Assembly: GCF_900109945.1 (NCBI RefSeq)
Contig: NZ_FOBX01000017.1
Location: 62,001 to 126,000 of the forward strand
DNA: 64,000 nt
Source: Bradyrhizobium sp. OK095
Lineage (GTDB): Bacteria > Pseudomonadota > Alphaproteobacteria > Rhizobiales > Xanthobacteraceae
Direction of reading: 5' to 3'
Shown: positions 1 through 9,109 of the stretch, piece by piece
Layout of the letters: every line of letters begins with the position of its first letter
How positions within the stretch are numbered: position 1 is the stretch's first letter
Notes under the pieces: generated by a model
The model's input: the letters and a program-made list of their open reading frames with translations, nothing else
Databases searched by the model: none
Told to the model about the DNA's origin: nothing
Made by a program: the position numbers and the translations under genes

Positions 1-410
1 GCGGTGCCGGCTGCTTTGAAGTCGCCGGCCAGCCGGGTGAAGTCGATGGCCTCCCGGGTGCAGCCGGGCGTGTCGGCGCGGGGGTAGAAGAACAGGACGA
101 GCTTCTGGCCGGCATGGTCCGACAGCGTGACCACGCCGCCGCCGTCGCGGGGCAGGCGGAAGGCTGGGGCCTTCTGGCCTTCGGTCAGGGCCGCCTTCGC
201 TGAGGCCGCCGATTTGGAAGAATTTAACTGTTTCGATGCGGCCCCATGCGATGCTGTCTTTGCTATGGTCGCGGTTGATTTGCTGGCCGGTGTCCGCTGG
301 GTTTTCGTGGACTTTGTTTGAGCAGACGCCCGCGTTTTCAGGGCCTTCTTTTTTGCCGTCGGACTGCCGGAGGGCGTTTTGGACGATTTCTTTCGGGATG
401 TCTTGGACAT
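1..410 (-). CDS. bcp: Peroxiredoxin (Bcp/PrxQ family) with basic N-terminal extension, 3' end cut by window
   Basis: Thiol peroxidase that reduces hydroperoxides. The gene runs off the left edge, so only about 136 residues are visible. The Bcp core begins near residue 77 (EGQKAPAFRLPRDGGG) and the peroxidatic cysteine lies in the family motif PRADTPGCTREAIDF. Before the core there are about 74 residues rich in Lys, Ser, Thr and Ala (MSKTSRKKSSKTPSG...), absent from a standard ~155-residue Bcp. The start at 410 is preceded by a good ribosome site (AGGAAGG, 3 bases before ATG), so the extension is probably translated. It is divergent from the large YhdP-like gene. The family call is firm; the role of the tail is unknown. 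Confidence 0.85.
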   Translation of the reverse strand, partial: MSKTSRKKSSKTPSGSPTAKKKALKTRASAQTKSTKTQRTPASKSTATIAKTASHGAASKQLNSSKSAASAKAALTEGQKAPAFRLPRDGGGVVTLSDHAGQKLVLFFYPRADTPGCTREAIDFTRLAGDFKAAGT

Positions 411-701
411 ACGCCTTCCTTTCGTCGCTTTCGGCGGGTCAACCAAAGCGGTATTGCAGCTCTCGTCCGGTGTGCCGGAATCGCGCCCTCGGCTGGGCGA
501 GTCTGACGGCGCCGGAGTATGGTTACAAGGAATTCCACGCACCACCCCACTGCTCGTTGAACGCGCTCCCGGGGCGAAATGACGAACAGCAGGAATAGTC
601 GAGGTATGACGGCAGTGCCGGCGCAGGGAGCTTCGCTTCCCGCCGACGGCTGCGGTCCCGGTGGTGCCCAATCCTACGATGGGCGCCTGTATCGAGAGGC
701 A

Positions 702-3700
702 ATGGCAAGGAATACGTCGCCCCAGGATTACAATCGGGATCCCGATCGGCGCGGCGGCCAGTCTGAGCCGCAGCAATGGGACGACGCCGACTGGGATCCG
801 GATCAGGAAGCGGCGGCGGGCCATCGGGCGCGCCGGCTGTTGTCGCGTTCCAGTTCGGGCTTCCATCGTTTTGGCGACGGGTTTGGGTCGTTGCGCCGCT
901 CGCTGGGCGGAGGCCGCTGGCTGAAGCGGCTGGCCATCGTGGTCGGGGCTCTCGTCGTCATCTTCGTTGGTTGTTTCGGCGCGCTGTGGTGGCGGCTTGG
1001 CGCCGGTCCGATCAATCTCGATATCGCAACACCGTGGCTCGCTGCCGCCATCGAGGACAATATCGGTCACGGCAATACGGTCGAGATCGGCGGCACCCAG
1101 ATTGAGCGGGCCGGACGGGTCCGCATCGCCGTCCGCATCCGCGACATCATCGTCCGCGACCACGACCACGCCATCGTCGCCACTGCGCCGAAGGCCGAGG
1201 TCAAGCTGTCGGGGGCGGGTCTGCTGATGGGGCACCTCCGCGCCGAGAGCCTCAACCTCGTCGATGCCGAGCTTGCGATCCGGATCGCCCCTGACGGGAC
1301 CGTCACGGTGTCCGCCGGCGACACGGCCAAGCCGCTCGCGACCGGCGTCGCGTCGAAGAAGGAAGCGGGCCTGCCGCCGACATTCCCGCGCAATGGAGTT
1401 CCGCCACCGCCCTTCGGGACGGTGCCCGCAACGCCCGATGCGTCGCAAGCCGCACCGCAGGCAGCCGCGCAGAGCGGCGTTCTTCAGGGCCTCGACTGGC
1501 TCGACAGTCTGAGCATGACCGGCCTCGACGGCCAGAACCTCAACGAGATCGGTCTGAAGAACGGTAATCTGATCGTCGACGATCAGCAGCGCGGCAGCAA
1601 ATGGTCGTTTGAGAACATCACGCTCAGCCTGCGTCGGCCGAGCCATGGCGGCGTCACGCTCAGTCTCGGCGAGGAGGGCGCGCGCCCGTGGTCGCTGCGG
1701 GCCACGATCGGCCCCGCCGAGAACGGCGTGCGCTCGGTCGATATCCGCGCCGACAAGGTCTCGACTGCCAACATCCTGTTGGCGCTGCGGGTCAAGGACC
1801 TCACCTATACCGCCGATCTGCCGCTGACCGGCGAGCTCAAGGGTGAGCTCGGCCGCGACGGCGTGCCGACCTTCTTCCGCGGCAAGGTCACGATCGGCGC
1901 GGGCAACATCATCGATACCGATACGCCCGATTATCCGATGGCGATCGACTCGGCCGAGATCAATATCGAGTGGGACGCCAACCGGCGCGTGCTGGTCGCG
2001 CCGTTCAAGATTCTCTCGGGCGCCAACCGTCTGACGCTTCTGGCGCATCTCGAACCGCCGAATGGCAGCATCAACGACTGGCAACTCGGCTTCAGCGGTG
2101 GATCGATCCTGCTCGGCGGTATCGACAACGAGCCGCCGCTCGTCTTCAACCGGATTGCGATCGGCTTCCGCTTCGACACCGACCACAAGCGTCTGCTGTT
2201 GACGCAGGCCGATATCAGCAATGGCGAGATCGGCGTCGCCGGCACCGGCGCCATCGACTATTCCGGCGAGCCGCGGCTGACGCTAGGCTTTGCGGGAACG
2301 CCGATGTCGGCCTCCGCGCTGAAGCGGATGTGGCCGACGCTCGTCGTTCCGGAGTTGCGCCAATGGGTGATCGAGCGGATCGATCGCGGTACGCTCCAGC
2401 GTATCGAGATCGGTATCAATTCGCCGACGAAGAACCTTCCGCGCAAGGGCCCACCGATCCCCGATGACGGTCTGTCGGTCAACATCGTGGCGAGCGGCGT
2501 CGCGGTCCGCCCGGTGGATGGCATGCCGGTCGTGCACGATGCCGATCTGAAGGCGCGCGTGACCGGGCGTACCGCGACCGTGACGATCGGGCAGGGCATT
2601 GCCGACACGCCTGCCGGCCGCAAGATCACGATCTCCGACTTCACCTTCGAGGTGCCTGATATGGCGCCCAAACCGTCGCCGTCGCGCACCAGATTCCGCG
2701 CCGATGGTCCGGTGCAGGCAGCTGCGGAAATTCTTTCCAATGATCGCCTGAGCGATCTGTCGGCGACCACCGTCGATCCCAACACCAGCAAGGGGACGTT
2801 CTCGGCGAACGTCCAGCTCGGCTTGCCCGTCAAGGGCGAGCTGACCAAGGCAGACACCATCTATGCCGTCACCGCCGATCTCAACGGCTTTGCCGCCGAC
2901 AAGCTGGTGATGAACCAGAAGCTGGAGGCCAACAACCTCAAGATCGTCGCGAACAACCAGGGCTATCAGGTCAAGGGCGACGTCAAGATCAACGGGCAGG
3001 CCGCCTCGCTCGACTATCGCAAGCCGGCCGAGGGCGATGCGGACGTCAAGCTGCAGACGACGCTGGACGATGCCAGCCGCGCACGCCTCGGCTTCGACCT
3101 CAGCCCCGCCGTGAGCGGATCGCTGCCGATCAAGGTGTCCGGCAAGATTGCCGGCGGTCCCGACGCGACGACCAAGCTCGGCATCGAGGCCGACCTGACC
3201 TCGGTCAAGCTCGACAACATCCTGCCCGGCTGGGTCAAGCTGCCCGGCAAATCAGGCAAGGCCAGCTTCAAGGTGGTGCCGACGGCGCAATCGACGCGGC
3301 TGGAGGACATCGTCATCGAAGGCGGCGGCGCCTCGATCAAGGGCTCGCTGGAAGTCGATCCGAACGGCGACCTCATCAATGCGAACTTCCCGACCTATTC
3401 GCCGTCCGACGGCGACAAGGCGTCACTGAAGGTCGAGCGCGGCCAGGACGGCGTGGTCAAAGGCACGATGCGCGGCGACGTGTTCGACGGTCGCGGCTTC
3501 CTGAAATCGGCGATCTCGGGCAATTCCAAGGACGATTCCAAGAACAAGATGAAGAACGTCGATTTCGACATCGACGTGAAGCTCGGTGCCGTCATGGGTT
3601 TCAATGGCGAGGCGATGCGCAGCGTCGACGCCAAGATGTCGCGCCGTAGCGGCACGGTCAAAGCCTTCACGCTGAACGGCAGGATCGGCAAGGACACGCC

Positions 3701-4415
3701 GGTTGCCGCCGATTTGCGCGGCGGCCGCACCCAGGGCAGCCGCGAGGTGATCTACCTCCAGACCAACGACGCGGGCTCGCTGCTGAAATTCACCGACACC
3801 TACACCAAGGCGGTCGGCGGCCAGATGGTGGTGGCGATGGAGCCGCCGGGCTCCGAGCCGAACACGTCGCGCGAAGGCCTCATCAACGTGCGCGACTTCA
3901 CGGTGAAGGGCGAGGCGCAGCTCGAACGCGTCGCCGCAGGCGCGCCCAACGGCACCGGCAACGGCATCTCCTTCAGCGCACTGCGCGCCGAGTTCACGCG
4001 GCAGAACGGCGCGCTCACGATCCGCGATGGCGTCGTCAAGGGCCCGATGATCGGCGCCACCATAGAAGGCTCGATCGACTATCCCGGCAACCAGGTCTGC
4101 ATGAGCGGCACCTTCGTGCCGATGTATGGCGTCAACAACATCTTCGGCCAGATTCCGCTGTTCGGCATCTTCCTCGGCAACGGCAACAACGAGGGATTGA
4201 TCGGCGTCACCTACGAGGTCGTCGGCACGCCGGCCACGCCCGTGATGCGCGTCAATCCGATCTCGGCGATGGCCCCGGGCCTGTTCCGCAAGATCTTCGA
4301 ATTCAACACCGGCAAGCAGAACACGCCGTTCGAGGAATTCCCCTCGCAGTCGAACGACGGTTCGACCGGATCGACACGCCAGCTTTCGAGCGGCTGCAGT
4401 CTCGCGCGGCGGTAG
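702..4415 (+). CDS. YhdP/AsmA-like envelope protein (DUF3971 type)
   Basis: A very large envelope protein of the AsmA/TamB/YhdP kind; family members are thought to bridge inner and outer membranes and help move phospholipid. A basic cytoplasmic N-terminus is followed by one membrane segment (LAIVVGALVVIFVGCFGALWW) and then more than 1000 residues of repetitive beta-rich sequence, ending in an AsmA-like region (GNQVCMSGTFVPMYGVNNIFGQIPL...). The frame is open from an ATG at 579, which would add 41 residues. I prefer 702 (MARNTSPQDYNRD) because a GAGAGG lies just before it and codon use upstream looks less coding-like. Function is by family only. Confidence 0.85.
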   Translation: MARNTSPQDYNRDPDRRGGQSEPQQWDDADWDPDQEAAAGHRARRLLSRSSSGFHRFGDGFGSLRRSLGGGRWLKRLAIVVGALVVIFVGCFGALWWRLGAGPINLDIATPWLAAAIEDNIGHGNTVEIGGTQIERAGRVRIAVRIRDIIVRDHDHAIVATAPKAEVKLSGAGLLMGHLRAESLNLVDAELAIRIAPDGTVTVSAGDTAKPLATGVASKKEAGLPPTFPRNGVPPPPFGTVPATPDASQAAPQAAAQSGVLQGLDWLDSLSMTGLDGQNLNEIGLKNGNLIVDDQQRGSKWSFENITLSLRRPSHGGVTLSLGEEGARPWSLRATIGPAENGVRSVDIRADKVSTANILLALRVKDLTYTADLPLTGELKGELGRDGVPTFFRGKVTIGAGNIIDTDTPDYPMAIDSAEINIEWDANRRVLVAPFKILSGANRLTLLAHLEPPNGSINDWQLGFSGGSILLGGIDNEPPLVFNRIAIGFRFDTDHKRLLLTQADISNGEIGVAGTGAIDYSGEPRLTLGFAGTPMSASALKRMWPTLVVPELRQWVIERIDRGTLQRIEIGINSPTKNLPRKGPPIPDDGLSVNIVASGVAVRPVDGMPVVHDADLKARVTGRTATVTIGQGIADTPAGRKITISDFTFEVPDMAPKPSPSRTRFRADGPVQAAAEILSNDRLSDLSATTVDPNTSKGTFSANVQLGLPVKGELTKADTIYAVTADLNGFAADKLVMNQKLEANNLKIVANNQGYQVKGDVKINGQAASLDYRKPAEGDADVKLQTTLDDASRARLGFDLSPAVSGSLPIKVSGKIAGGPDATTKLGIEADLTSVKLDNILPGWVKLPGKSGKASFKVVPTAQSTRLEDIVIEGGGASIKGSLEVDPNGDLINANFPTYSPSDGDKASLKVERGQDGVVKGTMRGDVFDGRGFLKSAISGNSKDDSKNKMKNVDFDIDVKLGAVMGFNGEAMRSVDAKMSRRSGTVKAFTLNGRIGKDTPVAADLRGGRTQGSREVIYLQTNDAGSLLKFTDTYTKAVGGQMVVAMEPPGSEPNTSREGLINVRDFTVKGEAQLERVAAGAPNGTGNGISFSALRAEFTRQNGALTIRDGVVKGPMIGATIEGSIDYPGNQVCMSGTFVPMYGVNNIFGQIPLFGIFLGNGNNEGLIGVTYEVVGTPATPVMRVNPISAMAPGLFRKIFEFNTGKQNTPFEEFPSQSNDGSTGSTRQLSSGCSLARR

Positions 4416-4437
4416 CAAAGCCAAGCTGCTTTTCCAG

Positions 4438-4519
4438 CGTCATGGCCGGGCTTGTCCGGCCATCCACGCCCTTCGACATCGCCAAAACGTGGATGCCCGG
4501 GACAAGCCCGGGCATGACG
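4438..4519. repeat. Intergenic inverted repeat
   Basis: Two arms of about 31 bases, at 4438-4470 and 4488-4519, are near-perfect reverse complements (CGTCATGGCCGGGCTTGTCC against CGTCATGCCCGGGCTTGTCC) around a 17-base loop. It fills the gap between the YhdP-like gene and the first chemoreceptor, which converge here. This looks like a dispersed rhizobial palindromic element and could act as a bidirectional terminator. There is no T-run. Confidence 0.8.
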
Positions 4520-4543
4520 ATCTCCCAGGAATGTTCTGCGTGA

Positions 4544-6238
4544 CTACGCGGCGCGCACGCCGGCCAGGAACGTGCCGACTTCGCCGGAGAGTTGCTCGGC
4601 TTGCTTGGAGAGGTTGCTGGCCGCCGTGAGCACCATGCCGGCGGCGTTGCCGGTCTCGTTCGCTGCGGTGCTGACGACGCCGATATTGGTGGTGACTTCC
4701 TTGGTGGCTTCCGCCGTCTGCGAGACGCTGCGGGCGATCTCGGCGGTGGCGGCACCTTGCTCCTCGATGGCGGCGCCGATCGAGGTGGCGATGCGGCTGA
4801 CCTCCTCGATGGTGGCGGTGATGCCGCCGATGGCGTCCACGGCCTCCTTGGTCGCGCCCTGGATCTGCGCGATCTTGTCACCGATCTCGCGGGTGGCTTC
4901 CGCAGTCTGGCTCGCGAGCGACTTCACTTCGGACGCAACGACGGCAAAGCCGCGGCCGGCTTCACCTGCGCGTGCGGCCTCGATGGTAGCATTGAGCGCA
5001 AGCAGGTTGGTCTGCGCCGCGATGCTGGAGATCAGCTCGGCGACGTGCTCGATCTGCTGGGCACCGTCGGAGAGGGCGCGGACGATGGTGTCGGTGCGGC
5101 GCGCGCTGTCCACCGCGCGTCCGGTGACCTCGGCGGACTGCGCGACCTGACGGCTGATCTCGGTGATGGAAGAGGAGAGCTCTTCGGCGGCGGCCGCGAC
5201 CGTCTGGACGCGCTGGCTGGCCTCAGTTGCAGCGGAGCCGACCACGGCGGCGCGACGGTTGGTGCCTTCGGCGGTGGACGACATCGACTTGGCGGTGGTC
5301 TCGAGCTCGCCGGAGCCCGAGGCCATCAGGCCGACGAGCTGGCCGACGGACGCGTCGAAGCGGTCGGCGAGCGAGATCAGGGCGTCGCGCTTCTCCTGCT
5401 CGTTGCGGGTCTTGGCGGCGACCTGCTCGGCCTCCAGGTTGCGCGCGGTCAGCGCGGTTTGCCTGAGCACTTCGAGCGTCTCGGCCATGCGGCCGATCTC
5501 GTCGCCACGATCGGTCTCCTCGACCGGCTGGTCGATGGCGCCTTCGGAGATTTCCTGCATGCGGTTCTTCTGGCGGTCGAGGGCACCGAGCACGTCGCGG
5601 GCGATCAGCCAGGACAAGGTGGCCATCAGCAGCATCAGGCCGACACCGATCGCGGCGAGCTCCAGCGTCAGCGCACGCACGTCGGCATCGATGTCGTCGA
5701 CATAGAGGCCGTAGGCAATCGCGACGTTCCAGGGCGCGAACTGGCGCGCGAATATCAGTTTGCGAACCGGCTCGGTCTGGCCCGGACGCGGGAAGAGATA
5801 GGACAGGATGGCGCCTTCAGCGGCCTGCTTGGCCACGTTCACCGTGGCATCGCCGATCACGATGCCATTGGCATCCTTGATCCCGTTGTTCTTGCCCTCG
5901 AACTGGGGCGCGCCGCCGTTCATCATCACCGTTGAATCGGCGGTGTAGACCACGGGATAGCCTTGGCCGCCGTTGAACTTCATTCCCCGGCCGCGCAGCT
6001 TGAACTGGGCCTGCGCATCGGCCAGCGTCATCTTGCCGGCGGTAACCTCGTCCTGGAGCGATTGCGCGAAGCCGTGCAGCAGATCGACCGCCGTCTGCAT
6101 CTGGCGCGCGCGGTCTTCGAGCATGCGGGTCTTGCTGAGATAGGCAGATGCGACGATGAGGGCGGTGACCGTGAGCGCCGCAAGCGCGACCATGCTGGTG
6201 AGCTTGGTACGAATCTTCAGGTGACTGAGCAGCGTCAT
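4544..6238 (-). CDS. Methyl-accepting chemotaxis protein with Cache sensor (copy 1)
   Basis: Transmembrane chemoreceptor of 564 residues. Order: a first membrane segment after LLSHLKIRTKLTSM, a periplasmic single-Cache domain (RGRGMKFNGGQGYPVVY, then NVAKQAAEGAILSYLFPRPG), a second membrane segment (LMLLMATLSWLIARDVLGAL), HAMP, and a long methylation and signalling coiled coil with the conserved hairpin tip IAAQTNLLALNATIEAARAG. There is no CheR-docking pentapeptide; the protein ends AGVRAA. The start at 6238 aligns with the N-terminus of the neighbouring paralogue; an in-frame upstream ATG at 6412 is unlikely. From the second membrane segment on, the two are almost identical. The ligand cannot be read from sequence. 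Confidence 0.92.
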   Translation of the reverse strand: MTLLSHLKIRTKLTSMVALAALTVTALIVASAYLSKTRMLEDRARQMQTAVDLLHGFAQSLQDEVTAGKMTLADAQAQFKLRGRGMKFNGGQGYPVVYTADSTVMMNGGAPQFEGKNNGIKDANGIVIGDATVNVAKQAAEGAILSYLFPRPGQTEPVRKLIFARQFAPWNVAIAYGLYVDDIDADVRALTLELAAIGVGLMLLMATLSWLIARDVLGALDRQKNRMQEISEGAIDQPVEETDRGDEIGRMAETLEVLRQTALTARNLEAEQVAAKTRNEQEKRDALISLADRFDASVGQLVGLMASGSGELETTAKSMSSTAEGTNRRAAVVGSAATEASQRVQTVAAAAEELSSSITEISRQVAQSAEVTGRAVDSARRTDTIVRALSDGAQQIEHVAELISSIAAQTNLLALNATIEAARAGEAGRGFAVVASEVKSLASQTAEATREIGDKIAQIQGATKEAVDAIGGITATIEEVSRIATSIGAAIEEQGAATAEIARSVSQTAEATKEVTTNIGVVSTAANETGNAAGMVLTAASNLSKQAEQLSGEVGTFLAGVRAA

Positions 6239-6508
6239 GACGGCCTCGCGAACGGTTGTAAAAGGCTTGTTCTCGCGCAGCCGTATCAGGAAGTTCTTAC
6301 CATTCCTGAATGCAGGGAATGACGCGTTCAGGTGCGGCGCAATCCGCGCAGCCGTGGACACGCATATGCAGATGGAACGCCGCCGCTTGCGGCGACGTGT
6401 CCAGGAAAGCATGGGGGTATGCTCGTGTTCGCGTAATCAGGCGGTCCGATCGAGGCAGCGATTCGCTGATGCCTCGGCGCACTCGGACCAGCGCAGATGT
6501 TGCGCCGC
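6239..6508. promoter_or_regulatory. Upstream region of chemoreceptor copy 1
   Basis: A 270-base gap between the tandem chemoreceptor genes with no convincing gene. On the minus strand it carries GTAAGAACTTC at 6290-6300, about 52 bases before the start of copy 1. The same string lies at about the same distance before copy 2 (8248-8258), and the following 30 bases also align loosely. This is probably a retained part of the duplicated promoter or leader. No classical -35/-10 pair is obvious. Confidence 0.4.
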
Positions 6509-8206
6509 TTACGCCGCGCGCACGCCGGCCAGGAACGTGCTGACTTCGCCCGAGAGTTGCTCGGCCTGCTTGGAGAGGTTGCTGGCCGCCGTGAGCACCA
6601 TGCCGGCGGCATTGCCGGTCTCGTTCGCCGCGGTGCTGACGACGCCGATATTGGTGGTGACTTCCTTGGTCGCCTCCGCGGTCTGCGAGACGCTGCGGGC
6701 GATCTCGGCGGTGGCAGCGCCTTGCTCCTCGATGGCCGCGCCGATCGAGGTGGCGATCCGGCTGACCTCCTCGATGGTGGCGGTGATGCCGCCGATGGCG
6801 TCCACGGCCTCCTTGGTCGCGCCCTGGATCTGCGCGATCTTGTCGCCGATCTCGCGGGTGGCTTCCGCAGTCTGGCTCGCCAGTGACTTCACTTCGGATG
6901 CGACGACGGCAAAGCCGCGGCCGGCTTCACCGGCGCGTGCGGCCTCGATGGTGGCATTGAGCGCGAGCAGGTTGGTCTGCGCGGCGATGCTGGAGATCAG
7001 CTCGGCAACGTGCTCGATCTGCTGGGCGCCGTCGGAGAGGGCGCGCACGATGGTGTCGGTGCGGCGTGCGCTGTCGACGGCGCGTCCGGTGACCTCAGCG
7101 GATTGCGCTACCTGACGGCTGATCTCGGTGATGGAGGAGGAAAGCTCCTCGGCGGCGGCCGCGACCGTCTGGACGCGCTGGCTGGCTTCAGTGGCGGCGG
7201 AGCCGACCACAGCGGCGCGACGGTTGGTGCCTTCCGCAGTGGACGACATCGACTTGGCGGTGGTCTCGAGCTCGCCGGAGCCCGAGGCCATCAGGCCGAC
7301 GAGCTGGCCGACGGACGCGTCGAAGCGGTCGGCGAGCGAGATCAGGGCATCGCGCTTTTCCTGCTCGTTGCGGGTCTTGGCGACGACCTGCTCGGCCTCC
7401 AGGTTGCGCGCGGTCAGCGCGGTTTGCCTGAGCACTTCGAGCGTCTCGGCCATGCGGCCGATCTCGTCGCCACGATCGGTCTCCTCGACCGGCTGGTCGA
7501 TGGCGCCTTCGGAGATTTCCTGCATGCGGTTCTTCTGGCGGTCGAGGGCACCGAGCACGTCGCGGGCGATCAGCCAGGACAAGGTGGCCATCAGCAGCAT
7601 CAGGCCGAGGCCAACCGCAGCGAGCTCCAGCGCCAGCGCGCGCACATCGGCGTCGATGTCGTCGACATAGAGGCCGTAGCTGATCGTCGCGTTCCAGGGC
7701 GCGAACTTGCGCGCGAACACGGTCTTGCGCACCGCCTCTGTCTGGCCGGGGCGGGGATAAAGGTAGGATGTCACGCCGCCCTGGGCGTTCTGGGCAGCGA
7801 TGTTGATGATCGCATCGGCGATCATGACGCCGTTGGCGTCGACGGCGCCCGTGATCTTGCCTTCGAGCTGTTGATTGGCGCCGTTCACGAGCAGCGAGGT
7901 GTCGGGATTGTAGACGACAGGGTAGCCCTGATTGCCGTTGAAGGTCATACGCCGGCCACGCATGTGGAACTGGGCCTTGGCCTCGGCCTGCGTCAGCTTG
8001 CCGGCGGTGACGTCATCCTGAACCGACTGTGCCAAGCTATAGAGCATGTCGACCGCGGTCTTCATCTGCTGGACCCGGTCCTCCATCATGCGGCTCTTGC
8101 TGAGGAAGGCTGATACCGCGATGATGGCCGTGACTGTGAGAGCCGCAAGGCAGACCATGCTGGTGAGCTTGGTGCGGATTTTCAGATGGCTCAGCAGCTT
8201 CATCAC
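6509..8206 (-). CDS. Methyl-accepting chemotaxis protein with Cache sensor (copy 2)
   Basis: Tandem paralogue of the gene just downstream, 565 residues, with the same order: membrane segment, single-Cache periplasmic domain (RGRRMTFNGNQGYPVVYNPD), membrane segment, HAMP, signalling domain. The N-terminal ~190 residues differ widely from copy 1 by eye. After GLYVDDIDADVRA I count only about five differences in ~365 residues (for example QVVAKT for QVAAKT and VSTFLAG for VGTFLAG). That mosaic suggests gene conversion or a recent partial duplication. The two receptors probably sense related but different ligands and feed the same kinase array. Confidence 0.92.
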   Translation of the reverse strand: MMKLLSHLKIRTKLTSMVCLAALTVTAIIAVSAFLSKSRMMEDRVQQMKTAVDMLYSLAQSVQDDVTAGKLTQAEAKAQFHMRGRRMTFNGNQGYPVVYNPDTSLLVNGANQQLEGKITGAVDANGVMIADAIINIAAQNAQGGVTSYLYPRPGQTEAVRKTVFARKFAPWNATISYGLYVDDIDADVRALALELAAVGLGLMLLMATLSWLIARDVLGALDRQKNRMQEISEGAIDQPVEETDRGDEIGRMAETLEVLRQTALTARNLEAEQVVAKTRNEQEKRDALISLADRFDASVGQLVGLMASGSGELETTAKSMSSTAEGTNRRAAVVGSAATEASQRVQTVAAAAEELSSSITEISRQVAQSAEVTGRAVDSARRTDTIVRALSDGAQQIEHVAELISSIAAQTNLLALNATIEAARAGEAGRGFAVVASEVKSLASQTAEATREIGDKIAQIQGATKEAVDAIGGITATIEEVSRIATSIGAAIEEQGAATAEIARSVSQTAEATKEVTTNIGVVSTAANETGNAAGMVLTAASNLSKQAEQLSGEVSTFLAGVRAA

Positions 8207-8409
8207 AGCCTCTACGAACTGGTTGTTATTGCTCGCATCGGTAGCATGAAGTTCTTACTAATCATGAACATAGCCATGCGGCAGCCCGTCGCGCACGCGA
8301 TCGTCCGCAGCCCTATGCGCAACCGTGCAGGCCAATCGTCGTGCGTCGGCGCATGCTGGAGACTATCGATCTCAGACTTTGGTGATCATCGCGCTCGGCT
8401 GGAACTGCA

Positions 8410-8496
8410 ATGAACCGATTCGTTCACCGCATCATCATGTCCGTGCTGCTCGTCGCGGCGCTCGTCCTTATCTGGAACGTGCTGGGTCCGCGCTGA
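8410..8496 (+). CDS. 28-residue single-pass membrane microprotein
   Basis: A short open frame translating to MNRFVHRIIMSVLLVAALVL followed by IWNVLGPR. It has a basic N-terminus, then one hydrophobic helix of about 18 residues, and ends GPR. A strong intrinsic terminator begins on the base after the stop codon, which supports a real short transcription unit. The ribosome site is weak (GGCTGGAACTGCA before ATG). No function is recognised; it could be a small membrane regulator or a type I toxin-like peptide. I call it on the hydrophobic helix and the terminator alone. Confidence 0.5.
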   Translation: MNRFVHRIIMSVLLVAALVLIWNVLGPR

Positions 8497-8533
8497 GACG
8501 GCACCGGCAAATCTGCCGGTGCCGTCTTGTTCG
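8497..8533 (+). terminator. Intrinsic terminator of the microprotein unit
   Basis: GACGGCACCGGCA, AATC loop, then TGCCGGTGCCGTC (8497-8526) form a perfect 13-base-pair hairpin, followed by TTGTTCGTCCTGTT. It starts one base after the microprotein stop codon. Confidence 0.75.
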
Positions 8534-8565
8534 TCCTGTTACGCGCGCGTTAATCGCGGGGCGCG

Positions 8566-9003
8566 TCAGCGCCGGGCGTAGGCACCGCCCGCCGCGTCGC
8601 TCTCCTTGCCCATTGCAGCGTCAGCGCTGATCGAGCCGCCGCCCGCTGCCGAGAGATAGAGGCAGCCGAAGCAGAACAGGATCGCGGCGGTGCCGCCATT
8701 GAGCAGCGGCAGGAACACCGGCGTGCCGGTCTTGAGCATGTGACCCATGAAGTAGGCGAAGGCCATTTCACCCGCGAGGATGAACGCCGAGAGCCGGGTG
8801 AACAGGCCGAGCATCAGGGTCGCGCCGAGCACCAGCTCAAGCGTACCTGCCGCGTAGATCAGCGGCGGGATGTCCGCGAAGTAGGGGAGCACCGGAAACT
8901 TGAACAGCTTGGCGACGCCATACTGGAACAGCAAGAGGCCGGTGATGAAGCGAAACAGGCTCAAGAGAACCGGTTGAAAGCGAGTGAGATAGGGAAAGTT
9001 CAT
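8566..9003 (-). CDS. DoxX family membrane protein
   Basis: Small integral membrane protein of 145 residues with four hydrophobic helices and the DoxX/SURF4-like pattern LLSLFRFITGLLLFQYGVAKLF..., GTLELVLGATLMLGLFTR, FAYFMGHM. Members are linked to quinone or thiosulfate redox chemistry or to oxidative stress, but a specific reaction cannot be given. I chose the ATG at 9003 because GGAGGG lies 9 bases upstream; the open frame extends a further 7 codons. Overlapping dyads 80-110 bases upstream suggest control by a dedicated regulator that is not in this window. Confidence 0.85.
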   Translation of the reverse strand: MNFPYLTRFQPVLLSLFRFITGLLLFQYGVAKLFKFPVLPYFADIPPLIYAAGTLELVLGATLMLGLFTRLSAFILAGEMAFAYFMGHMLKTGTPVFLPLLNGGTAAILFCFGCLYLSAAGGGSISADAAMGKESDAAGGAYARR

Positions 9004-9083
9004 TGGTTTGTGCCCTCCATCCAATGTCGCGACTTGGACCGCATTCGGTTCCGCCTCGCAAGCTGTGGTCCGTCAATTCGCGC

Positions 9084-9109
9084 TGACAATTTTGTCATGT
9101 CGGACAAAA
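9084..9109. promoter_or_regulatory. Overlapping inverted repeats upstream of the DoxX gene
   Basis: TGACAATTTTGTCA (9084-9097) is a perfect dyad. Overlapping it, TTTTGTC-N6-GACAAAA (9090-9109) is a second perfect dyad. Three GACAA/TTGTC half-sites thus lie in 26 bases, 81 to 106 bases before the DoxX start. This is a plausible operator; the binding protein is unknown. Confidence 0.4.

Noticed and set aside
4592..5935. 447-codon open frame on the plus strand, antisense to chemoreceptor copy 1, and its counterpart at 7010-8113
   Set aside because: Mirror of high-GC coding on the other strand; the translation is low-complexity Gly/Leu/Asp with no family, and both copies exist only because the receptors are duplicated.
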